Position numbers and translations under genes: made by a program. Shown piece by piece: positions 1 to 11,000 of a stretch of 64,000 nucleotides of DNA. Position 1 is the stretch's first letter. The number at the start of each line of letters is the position of its first letter. Where the stretch lies: contig KL647288.1 in the NCBI GenBank assembly GCA_000727475.1, forward strand, positions 965,285-1,029,284. Reading direction: 5' to 3'. The stretch is from Sarcocystis neurona (taxonomy: Eukaryota; Apicomplexa; Conoidasida; Eucoccidiorida; Sarcocystidae). The notes below the pieces were generated by a model, which saw only the letters and a program-made list of their open reading frames with translations, ran no database searches and was not told the origin of the DNA.

Positions 1-450
1 ACATTAAGCTGTGTATATGTTTATCCAGCATTGAACCGCCACATTCGTCGAACCGCCTCGTCTGCATCCACCTGCTATCTCCCAGAGGAGAGAAGATCGA
101 AGTGAAGCGGAGCTCGCCTCTGCAAAATTTCTACTGTAGGGTAGGATGAGGAAGAAAGAGATAGTGCTAATGCATCGTAAAATTTGCGTACATATCCTTT
201 GAATTTCCACTCGCCAAAGATCAGATTATACACACGTGCATACATGTAGTCGTTTATCCACGTACGTGTGGAGCTACAGATCCTCACAGCGGGATACTCA
301 CTTATAGCTGGGATACAGCGGTATCTTCAGATATCGTTTGACGTAGTCACATGAAGAAAGGAGCGAGTGCTACTAAGATAGGAAGAGATAAAAGTCTGAG
401 TTTCTTTTTACGTATACTCCCACATTTCAGCTCTTTGTATGGATACACGT

Positions 451-584
451 TTGAAGGGAGGATCGAATAGCACTATTTAAAAGATGCAAATTGCAGGGTG
501 TGAGTTCCTAGTACGTATGTTTACACAGTTCGGTTTCTTGCTAAGATGTGTCACACGTGAATTTACGATATGATACGCAACTTC
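451..584 (+). repeat. Diverged direct repeat, copy 1 (134 bp)
   Basis: This block and the block at 673-806 have the same length and align without gaps, with roughly 20 differences by eye. The best conserved part is the right half, including the shared word GTGAATTTACGATATGATAC. It is an old local duplication of unknown origin and no coding capacity is evident. Confidence 0.8.
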
Positions 585-672
585 CCGTTCACACGTAGAG
601 TTACATACCCACGTGTATTTATACGCGTGTGTCTGGTAGTTAACGGTGACAATGGTACACAAAGATGCACAC

Positions 673-806
673 TTGAAGGGAGGACCGAGTAACACAATTT
701 AAAACATGGTCATTCCGGGGTATGAGTTCCTAGTACGTGTATTTACAGAATTCGGTTCATTGATAAGATGTGTAACACGTGAATTTACGATATGATACGC
801 AGCTTC
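673..806 (+). repeat. Diverged direct repeat, copy 2 (134 bp)
   Basis: Second copy of the block at 451-584, in the same orientation, starting 222 bases downstream of the first. Both begin with TTGAAGGGAGGA and end with a CTTC. Confidence 0.8.
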
Positions 807-2826
807 GTGTACACGTGGCTATCACTGTAATTAAAATTACACGGGAACAACAGAGATCTCAATTCCCTACTATCCCACTCCTCGCTCCTTCATGCGTAAG
901 TTTTGTTCTATCCCTTCTGTCCTTCCTCTTTCTTGTCCTCCTTGTTCCATCCGCCATCTGTTTCTCTTCACCTAACTATTATTATTGGTATATATGTGCG
1001 AATAAACATGTATACGTATGCATATTTGTGTATAGGCACATACACCGAGACAAGTTTACCAGAACGTATCGTCGCAACGCCAGCTTTTCTTTCTTCCTCC
1101 TCCACCTGGCTTAAATTTATAAGGAAGTGTCACTCCATTCAGCGTCTGACCAGCAGAGAGTTGCAGTTTCAGCCGTTACCCTCCCTTCCACGTACTGTCT
1201 GCGTGCGCGTACGCCTGGAGCCGTACGCTGTGTAATACGTTGTACACATGAAATCTCACTCTGTATATACGTATGCATATACATGTACATACATCAGTTG
1301 TGGGGTAAAACTGTGTGTCGAGCTGCATATTCGGTATGTCAAGTTAACTATGTTGTGCGTCAGGCTGAATGCTTGGCGGGGAGGTGAATCAAGTATTTTC
1401 TATTGGTGGCGTGGCTCTCTCCAATGAGATGCGGCTGTGCCAACCGTAGGAACGCAGGCGTGGCACCCACGAGAAACTTAGTAGGCTGCGCGGCACATGC
1501 GTCCCCCCCTGCAGCCGTGCCGGAGCAGACGATGCAGAGGAATGTGGTCATCTGTTGATAAAGTTTCCACAAGTACTGTTAACTTTCCTTAACCGCAACA
1601 TTGAACGCGCTGCTGAGCGAGCTACGGTGGTGATTGCAAACTAGGAAGCCAGGTTCGTGTATTCACTCCGGCTGCGCTGCCTTGCTGGGGTAGAAAGTGA
1701 GTTATTTCACACTTTTAACCGAAACGTGACTTTGGCTTCTTCCTTACCATTCTTCGCGCGCTAAGTTCCACACAGGCCTCTCCCCACCTCGGCTACTTAG
1801 GACGACGCGGTCGCTTACGCCAATCGGGCGTCTATACACCATATCACCGTTGCGCCCCCTGTGTTTTATTTACTCTGACGAGACGAGAAACGGTCGATGC
1901 AGTATTATCGTTCTTCTAAGGTACGCAAGCATTTTTCGCCTTCTCTATATGAGCGTATCCCACAGTGGATGTGTGTTACTCAATGCGGACACTTGTATGT
2001 GTAATGACTACAGCACACGAGTTGCTGTTGTCTGCTTTTGCCTACGGTGACTTCTGAACTCTGTAATATTTTTTCCTGTCTTCTCCACAGCAGAAGCTTA
2101 CAACTGTTCTTTTCTGTATGTATGTGTATGTCTACAGAAACATACAACTGCCTTGTGTCGTTTTGTCTTCGGACGTTGGAACTGGCAGTGAAATTAGAGG
2201 CCGTCTCTCCCCTCAAACACGCTACGGTGTTCTGTCAAGACCGAAAGTCCTCCTTTTGAAAAACGTGCTAAAACGTGTGTCCCCCTCGCAACTACGAAGA
2301 CTGACGTTTGAACTCCTTACTGTGTGAGGAGGAGAAACCATTGTGTCTGCGCAAAATCTCCCGACTGATATGAGCGCTCGACGCCAACAGTTCGCTTTTT
2401 TCTGCGACTGGCAGCCGTCTAATGTCTGCGGAGAGACATTGAGTGATAAGCATTACCATATACCGGATATGCGTTCAGGTGAAGTCACTTTTCCCTCTTC
2501 GTTCCGGTCTGCAGATTTCCCTTTCCATTTCGAGTGCCTTTAGTGGTCACGCTTGTTACTTCTTTGTGACAGCTTCTTTGCTCTTGTCCTGTTTTAAACC
2601 TACATTCATTTTCGACGCCGTTCCGCCAGTGTCACCGCAGACGTGTGATTTCTGCAATCCCTTGTTTGTCCTTTCTGTTGGTAATTCACTCCTCTCACCA
2701 TTCAACCGACTTTCCGTATACCCCTTTCCCGTGTAGGAGCTTTCACACTATCGTCGCCTTCCCACTGTGTGTCGAGTTTCCGTCCGCACCACCTTCGCCT
2801 CCACATTTTCCTTCTCTTTCCGGAAA

Positions 2827-2880
2827 ATGTATCTCCGGTACTATCTGGACGAACGCGGATGCCGCGTCTACACACTCAAG
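2827..2880 (+). CDS. NOP10: NOP10 exon 1
   Basis: Eighteen codons from ATG to a lysine, followed directly by a GTGAGC donor at 2881. The leader just upstream is pyrimidine-rich. Confidence 0.92.
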
Positions 2881-4625
2881 GTGAGCACCTGGCAGGAGGT
2901 GAATAAACGTGTCAGTTTACAGAACGAAATGATCTGGAATACCTGTTGCAGACGAAGAGAATGATATTCCCTTCGTCTTTCCGTACGACCATATGAATTA
3001 GGTCGTACGGAATTTACGTGCCTCACAGTATACACATATCTATTTTCATAATTCGTATTTCATGTTGTTTGCCAAATTGCCTCACCTATATCAGTGTGTG
3101 TAGAGACAGAGGGGGAGAGAGGCCACGACCATGTGTGTGTGTGTGTGTATGTATACGCGTATGTGCGCGTACGTAGAATTTATGTGAATCACCGTAGTGC
3201 AGCGTGACTATATGCAGGGGTGTCTGTACGCGTACGTACATCTGTATGTGTATATATATATTTATGCGCACATTTTGTGTATACAGCTGCACCCGGTAGT
3301 TCTCCGCCTAATATTTAGAGTTAGTGTAGTAGACTAATGCACGTTTTTCTTTGGATTCTCACACCCTTTTCTTGTATATCTGTGTGTATCACTGATGCGA
3401 GGGTCGTATATACGCGTGGGAAAACGTAGTCTTTTTCAAATACGCATACGTCTGTGTTTGGCCCTATGGGTACATGTGTGTCTCTCTTTTTTCGCGAGTG
3501 TATGCGCTTTTCAGAAGTATGAGAAGGTGTACGTACTTGTGTACCCATAGTTGACAGGAATTTACTTGACCTTCTCCGTGGATGACTATTTTTTTATTAT
3601 TCTATGTGTTTTTTGTCATGTGTGGTACAATGGAAAAAAGCAATAGTGACGTAGTAGAGGGAGGTGCAGTTGCACCGGGGGACTTGGTGCTCCGCGTGAG
3701 TATCGAGCGCATGCAGTGGCTTGGTGGTAGATGGCGGAAGTTTGGAAAAGGGTATTTTCTCTAGGCGTGCGTCTTTTTCGTGGGTTTTCTCGTTTCACAG
3801 TGCTTTTGCCTGTTTTTACCTTCCGGTGCTCACGTCCTCTTTCTTCTCTCGTTTCTCCTTGTTCGTTTCGTGTTTCGCTGATGTTTTTTTCTTTTGAGAC
3901 GTCTCTTTCGCTCTTCTCTCTTCCTTCTCTTCTGTTGGATTTCCTCCTTGCTCGCTTCCTATTCGGATGCCTACGGTGCTACTGCCGTCTCTTGGTGTGC
4001 TTCTTCTTTCCTTTTCGTCCTCCTCTTCACCGTGTCGCCTCCTCTTTGTCCTTACGGCTCCTTCTGTTGCAAAAGCTTGTGTAGTCCAACATATTTCAGA
4101 TTTCCTCTGTACTTGTTTTTCTTCGTGTGTCTGTCCCCGCGTCTCCCTCTTCACCACGTTGTTGCTTCGGCTACCGTCCCCCCAACCTTTGGCGTCCTCT
4201 GCTTCTGGTTTCGTGTACCCTCCTTTTGTGTGTCGGTTCTTCTTTTTCCCTTCCACTCCTCTTGTCCCCCTGCTCCTCTCTTTCACTATTCCCATCACGT
4301 TCTCTCTGATGACGATTACCGTCATCTCTTTCTTGCTGCACCGTATATTTGGTTTCTCTTTCCTTCGTGTCGTGTCGTTTTTCCTTCCGTTGCTCATGCG
4401 CGTTTTCTCTTCTTCTTTTGGCCTTCTGCCTTGTTCTTACTACTTTTTTGTCGTCTCCCCGACTGTTTATTTCTAACGTTGCAGTCGCATGCACCGGATG
4501 GCACGCCGACGCTCTCTGCTCATCCACCGCGCTTCTCCCCCGATGATAAATACAGCGCGGAACGGGTTGCTTTGAAGCGGCGTTTTCACTTACTGCCGAC
4601 GCAGCAGCCTCCTCCTGAATACTAA
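2827..4625 (+). CDS. NOP10: H/ACA ribonucleoprotein subunit 3 (Nop10), two exons
   Basis: Coding exons are 2827-2880 and 4485-4625, separated by a 1,604-base GT/AG intron in phase 0. Together they encode 64 residues, exactly the length of human NOP10. Exon 1 gives [18 protein letters not shown], matching the family N-terminus; exon 2 carries the diagnostic [13 protein letters not shown] block followed by a basic RVALKRRF segment and a TQQPPPEY end. As in other eukaryotic Nop10 proteins, the zinc-binding cysteines of archaeal homologues are absent. Nop10 bridges the Cbf5/dyskerin pseudouridine synthase and Nhp2 in nucleolar and Cajal-body-type H/ACA snoRNPs that pseudouridylate rRNA and snRNA. 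The start is the only ATG that yields the family N-terminus. The linker after TLK ([10 protein letters not shown]) differs from the human KFDP type but keeps its length. The identification is strong; the splice sites are inferred. Confidence 0.93.
2881..4484 (+). other. NOP10 intron 1, with pyrimidine-rich 3' half
   Basis: The intron runs from GTGAGC to a TTTCTAACGTTGCAG acceptor, which includes a good branch-point-like CTAAC. The first half holds a short TG/CGTA microsatellite (about 3130-3290). From about 3740 to 4480 the coding strand is strongly C/T-rich and gives long but meaningless Ser/Leu/Phe-rich open frames. Confidence 0.85.
4485..4625 (+). CDS. NOP10: NOP10 exon 2 (terminal)
   Basis: Forty-six codons plus TAA, reading in phase 0 from the acceptor at 4483-4484. 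It contains the conserved FSPDDKYS core of Nop10. Confidence 0.93.
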   Translation, partial: SHAPDGTPTLSAHPPRFSPDDKYSAERVALKRRFHLLPTQQPPPEY

Positions 4626-5060
4626 AAATTCCCTGCGTGAAAGCAGGAGAAGGAAGAAGAAAAGGGTAGGAAGAAAAAGCAGAACAAAATGAGTGGAACA
4701 GAAATAGGGACGTTGACGGAAGAAAGTCAAAAGAGAACCAGCAAGCAGAACAGAAACGAAAAAGTGAAGAAGTGAGTTCACAGTTTGCAAAAAAGGAAGC
4801 AGTCGGAGATAATGGAGGGAATTCCGTAGTACTGGGACATCTGATCAAAAAAAGAAAAAGGAGGACGCAAGAAAAGTGGAAGAGGAGAGGACGATAATGG
4901 AAAGTAAACGAAAAACGGGGTCAAAAGGAAGAGGGAGGAGAATGTCCTCTCGTGGAAGAAGAATTTGTGAATGTGCAGAAGAGACAAGAAGACGAACACG
5001 GGGTCGGCTCAAACAAAAACAACGAGGAAATAAGTATTACATTCGGTCGGAGGAAGGAAA
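4626..5060. repeat. Purine-rich tract downstream of NOP10
   Basis: The + strand switches abruptly from pyrimidine-rich (before the exon) to A/G-rich with many GAAGAA and GGAGA words. It is probably 3' UTR and flanking DNA. No poly(A) site can be assigned with confidence. Confidence 0.6.
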
Positions 5061-8000
5061 AAAACCGAGTTACAGTCGTCTGTTCATTGTTGTATTATTC
5101 GGGTAAGGAGACAGGAAGCATCATGTGGGGCACGGATTTATCTTTTAGAAAGAAGACGCAGCATACGAAAGAATATTGCTGTGGAGGCATGGCCTTTTGT
5201 TATTCAAAGGAATTCAATAAATGAAAGGACAACGGTGATGACGCTTTTGAAGGTAGCAATAGAAGCACATCAGGGAAATACCTCGGGAGAAGGAGGTGCC
5301 GCCGGGGTTATCCCTCATTCGTTCGAAGACGAAGAAAACTGTAATAGGGGAGGAACAAATCCTGCGGACGTGACGGGAAAAGATCCAGCTTTCGAGTTAG
5401 GTGGTGCGTTTCTTCTGAACAGCTGTCACGTGACAACAGAGACTGTTAAAGAAGCAGATGACACGATTCGATTTTCGCACGCCCATTGGCAAGATATTCC
5501 TTTCTTTGCACATTCGTAACGTCGACGGAGGAGGACACATAGACGTCAACGTCTGTTAGATTTGGTGACCTACCTCTTCTCACAGGTCTACACAGCTTGT
5601 AACTGTGTGTGTATGTGCGAATGTGTGTATATACATGTATATGTGTACGTACGTATGTGTGTGTATGTAGTGCATATGTATGAATTTTTGTGTGCATGTA
5701 CATATGTATACGTATACGTATACATACAAACGTGTATGCAAAGAGGTGGATATGCGTATGTAGCTCTCAATGTATTTATATACTTTATCTGTACATGTAG
5801 CCATGTGCCTTTGTATCTTCGTTCCCGGGTTTTCACAAAAATTGACTTCCACAGAAAATGGACTCACGCATGCGTGACAAAACAGAATTTTTGATGTGCA
5901 GCGCGCAAGGAACATGTAAAAGAACGCACGGAGGAGAATACATTTGAAATGTACGTTCCGGTGGATGTACACGCATCATCACAGAACACCGCGCAAGTGT
6001 GTGTACTCCACACGCGCGAGGGTTCAAGTAGATGTACTGCGCACACGTACTAAGGCGACTCCCACAGACTTCGACCGAGTCCGACAGCACAGACACGCGC
6101 GACAACAGTGTGAGTAAGGTCACGCCTATCAGGAATTAGAGAGCGGCTTACGCGTCCTTCCCTCCGCCGTACATGTCACGGCATACATATCAGCGTAAAA
6201 TAGCAGACACATTATCTGTCGTGTAGGATATAAAGCAGGACAAGCATATGAAACGACGCCTTACGCGGGGACGTGGAGTTAAGTGTTACCTGGAGACGGA
6301 AAATCGCGTATAGAGATAGGTGGATGTGAGCCGTAGATGCCATGTAGCGGGAGAGCTTTAGTGGTATTTGGGTGGGTGCACGTATGAAAGAATCATACGT
6401 CATCAGTGTGAAAATCGATACTACAAGGAAAAGAGATGTATACTTCTCTACGTGTACGTTAAACATAGACGCCGCCAGTCTTTTTAACATGTGGGTACTT
6501 GCGCTCTACCACGTGTTAATAGATGCCCATCTGTAACATTGAGTATGACTCTTGTACGTGGACAACAGGCGTAGGTGTGTGGTGTTATGCCGTCAACACA
6601 AAAGCGCTGTGTACCTGCGCAGGTTCGCATTTGATAGAGACAAAGACGTCAGTCGGAGAAATCTGATCTGAATCAACAGGAGCAACGTGATTCCTGCTCC
6701 TGCTGCTAATGCAACACAAGCTTTCCTTTGTCGTGTGGACGTAGGACGAACCAAAGCCGTAAAGACATCCGAAAACTTGCAGAGCTTCTTGTGAGACGAG
6801 ATATTTCTGGTATCGTCCTGGTCCAAGAATTTCCTCCGATCTACGAGATACGTTTCAGATAGATGGAAATGAACAAGCAGCTTCTTAGACACGTGTAGAG
6901 ACACATGCGGAACCACTACCGTAGAGGCAATATGCCGAAGTGGTTGAATTTTTTGGTGAGGCACTGGTGTGTGCTGTTCTTGTAGTTGTCGGCCGGTCAT
7001 TCAAGTGGAGCAGTCTGGACATCGGTTGTGTAGGCTGTACCCGCTTAATCAACTACCTACTGAACTAGTCGTGAGCAGCGGGCAATAAAATTTATCTACG
7101 TGTGTACGCACGAAAGAAGGAGAAAGGATAGGGCAGAATATGTACGTGTGGACACGTGGACAGACAGCTGACGATCTGCATTTGAAAGGGACTGCAAGTA
7201 TTTAAGTAGAGAAAAATGTGACTACACAGGCGAACATGGCTGTTGGTAGATCCTGGTAATTTGCGTGAACATGATGTGGAACGTTTCTTGCTCCACGAGC
7301 GTATACACCTAGAGGCGTACGTGAAGACGAATGGTGACAGGCTAAAACGTACTAGTGACGTGGCTGGAGGAGGCAGACTTTTTCGTCAATGGCAGTATAT
7401 GTGGATACAAATTGGACCACACACACTTGTTAATACAGATGTAGATATATGTCGTCACACAACTGATAGGAGACGATAAATTGGATATTAAAAACGTTGT
7501 TGGGGCAGCAGCAACATTGCCCTAATTCGATGTATAAAAGGACATGTCTTTTTTGAGGCATGTAAGTCTGGACCTATGATGCATACATGTGGATTCGTGC
7601 GGAACTCCTTTATCCCTAAATACTGGTGGAGGCCAAGGTAAGTACAGGTACACAAGTGTGTGTGGTCAGATCATATATGTATGTACGTATATTCATAATA
7701 GAGAGGGAGAGTCAGAGAGAGACAGGTAGGTATACGCATATATATATATATATATATTTATACAGAGACACACAGAGATTTAGATAGATATATAGATAGA
7801 TAAAGGTGTACGCGTATGTAGATAGATATGCAAAACTGTGCACACATATGTGAGTGATTACTTTTATATCTATACAACCTAGGATTTACGCAGGTGGTTG
7901 TACACGATGCAGCCGTGTAGTCGTTTTGCAGGCACAGCTGAATATATCGGCCGCCATGTGGATACGTCTGCCAATACGTAGATGAATAAGTGTGGTCCTT

Positions 8001-11000
8001 TTCAGAGGACGCCTGTGTACCCAGCAGTAACTCAACAGAGAATTCCTGCTGGTCACGTGTGGGTCCAGCCGCCTGTGCGTGTGAGCGCGTCTGTCAATAC
8101 ACCGTTGCGTACCTACGTTTATCTACCGTTTCCATAGCTGTGTCTCTCTGGGCGGATATTCCGTCTACATGTGGAAACATGTTCAGATAAGAACAATTAC
8201 GAATATGTGTGCTGTTCTGCTACCGGTTCCCTGTCGATCTTCTATGTGTCGATATGTTTGTAGAGACTCATGCATATATACCAGGAAATGCGAAATCGAT
8301 TGAGAAAGAACAACGTATAGACACGGGCTGCGCGTGGGTATGGATCTCTACTTATGCCTCCACGTAGAAACACACTCGCACTTAATTTCCATACGCAGGA
8401 TTTTTCTTCACTGAAGAAGATACACACACGGGTATTACTTGGGATTGAATTTTGGGGTAGGAGCTGCTACACATGTGAAAGCTGGAGGAAACGCATGTGA
8501 AAAGAAGCGAATTCTTTAAGAGATGGGTCCGCTTCCACGACACACAAATACACACGTGCAGCCTGCTGCAGTCTGAAGACAAGGATGGTACTCTGTGAAG
8601 CTCTTAGTCAATTTCGGGTCGAAAAGGCTCTTCTGAAAACGAATATTCTTGCTCACGACACGTTTTCATGTGTACGTAGACCCGTGTCTATTTGTAGGTG
8701 TATCTGCAGCCAAGAGGAATGCACAGAGTTCTACCTTGAGAGTCCTGTGTACTTGCTGCCCTAGTGACTGCTGCGTCCCCTGCGGCACCAAGAGCACTCT
8801 CTATGCGTGGAAGTCCATCCCTCCTGATAGCGTCAAGAGCTGTCGAACTGCAGAAGTGAACACGTATGCATTATACACACGTCTGTATATATGTGTAAAC
8901 AAAGGAAAAAGGACAGAAAAGGTGTTCAGCTAGATACGTATCCAGTTTCACATATGCGGAAACATACAGGTAAACATACAGAGAAAAGGAAACACAGACT
9001 GAAGTGTTTCCTTGTATCCTTATGTTCGTGTCTGTACATACTGAAAGGCACACAGAGGAAGAGCTACACACTTTTGTGTGTCCACGCGCCTGTATACTCT
9101 AAGGGTAAACGAAAAGAAAAGGAAAAACCGGGAGACAAAACTGTGAATGATTCTAAGCTGTGTGCGCCACTGTAAATCTCTCTCTTCCCCTGCACATACT
9201 AGGCGGAGGGTGTGCGAGAGCCAAACAGAGAATTCCGCGCATACGTGACTTTTCGCCTGTGCGTAGGTGTGTAAATTCATATACGCAAGTGTAGAGGCGT
9301 GCACGTAGGTAGAAAAGTAAGATTTTTGTGTAGCCAGATGTACACATGGGCGTTGTGGATGAGATGTATATACGCGTACGATACTTGCAAGCGCACAGCG
9401 CATGACGTGGGACCTATTATCCTTACCCAAGTAGGGGAATACCTGCCTCAACGCATCTGCCAGGCAGGCTTATTAATCGGACAAATTCTACAAGTTGCTG
9501 TACGTCTTATCTTACACATTCATATATACATATATAGATATATTACGTACACCCAGAGGAAAGTGTACATATATATAGTGTATATAAATAGATGTACAGC
9601 GATTTAGGAGCAATGGCGGCTAGGATTATGTGCAGCTGCTCATTCACGTGCACATACACATATGTATGTATATATACGTTGGTTCATATGGAGAGATACA
9701 CGTAGACATATACGCTTACATATATATACATATACACAAACAGAATCATACAGCTGCATTTTGATGTATATAAAGGTGTACGCACGTAGAAGTATGCAGC
9801 CGCTCCACAGCAGTTGCCTGTGTCTTGTGTGCATATGATTCTACCTAAATAAAATGCAGGGAAACATACATTCAGGTGCAGTCAGTTTACCGCAGCGTCT
9901 CACAAAACCTAAACTTCTCATATAAGTATACAGAGAGAGATAGCTGCAGATGGGACGAACCGCTTGTGCGGCCTAGTCATCGAGAGAGGGAGAGAGTGAG
10001 AGAAAAAGAGCTTCCAGCAATACGGGTATCTCCTGTTAAAAACGTCACTGTACTTTTATATGAAGAGGTGGCACACGCAACTGCTGTGGAGCGACGGATT
10101 CTTACAGATTTCGTACGGTACAGCTGCTCCCGGTATTTGCTGTCCTACAAAGTTAACTACATAGCTCTGACACAACAGCTTCTGCTCTACATCTAACACG
10201 GAAACGCTTGGTGATTAGAGTCACTTTTCCTGAGGTTGCCACATTCTGGTACTATTCTGACTATTATTTCTTTTTCCTTCTTCCTCTTATCACTTCTACA
10301 AGACTGCGTTACTGCAACGGTACAACTGTCACAAATGTATGTGAATGATGAGTATGCGTTCGCACTCCGCCTGACGACGTAAAATGCTATCTGTATCAGT
10401 GAATCATGAATATTCGAGTGCTGCCTACATGCACCCCACAGACTGGACACGTACTTGGTACAAATAGATGTGATGGGCATGTGTTTTGTACCCTCACCTG
10501 AAATCAAAGGGTTGACCGATATGTATTTTAAAGGGTGGTACTGCACCTACGATTAGAAATGGTGAGCGTGCTGGTGAATTACAAGTACTCGTCCTTCCTA
10601 CTAATCCTACGACAGTAAATGCTACACGTACGTGGAAGTCCACTATGAGAATCATGACTGCTGAAGAAGGGAAGTTGGTTCACAGACGAGTGCAAAATAC
10701 GCTATGATACCAGGAACAGGACAGTACACGCTACGCACCCACGTGTCGGGTGGGTATAGTCACTATTTTCCCCTTGTTCCCAGGCTAGGCCGTGTCAGTT
10801 ATCCACGTGAAAGTAATATTGATGGTTATTATGCAGTTGGTGCTACTTCGTCAGCAGATTTCTCGCGTACCCTGCTGTGCTAAACCCATGTACGTAACAC
10901 CTTCGTCTAACACACTCCGTGGAGACGCACAAACGTGGCTGGAGTGTACCAGCACACGTAACGTAGCTGTGGATGGTCAGACTGAGCCCATGCTAAGAAG

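Larger units (their letters stand above)
1..2826. other. Upstream intergenic DNA before NOP10
   Basis: No gene is recognised here. Open frames are short and in all six frames. The stretch is rich in short TA/TG/CGTA words typical of non-coding DNA in this window and holds one diverged direct repeat (listed separately). The last 40 bases before the NOP10 start codon are pyrimidine-rich, which would suit a short 5' leader or promoter-proximal region, but no promoter element can be named. Confidence 0.5.

Noticed and set aside
3816..4848. Long frames on both strands (Ser/Phe/Leu-rich on +, Lys/Glu/Arg-rich on -)
   Set aside because: These are produced by the pyrimidine-rich tract in the NOP10 intron, which lacks stop codons by composition. 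Only the last 141 bases of the + frame are coding, as NOP10 exon 2.
6593..7000. 135-codon minus-strand ATG frame with a hydrophobic segment
   Set aside because: No family resemblance, no splice partners and no compositional support, so probably a chance frame.
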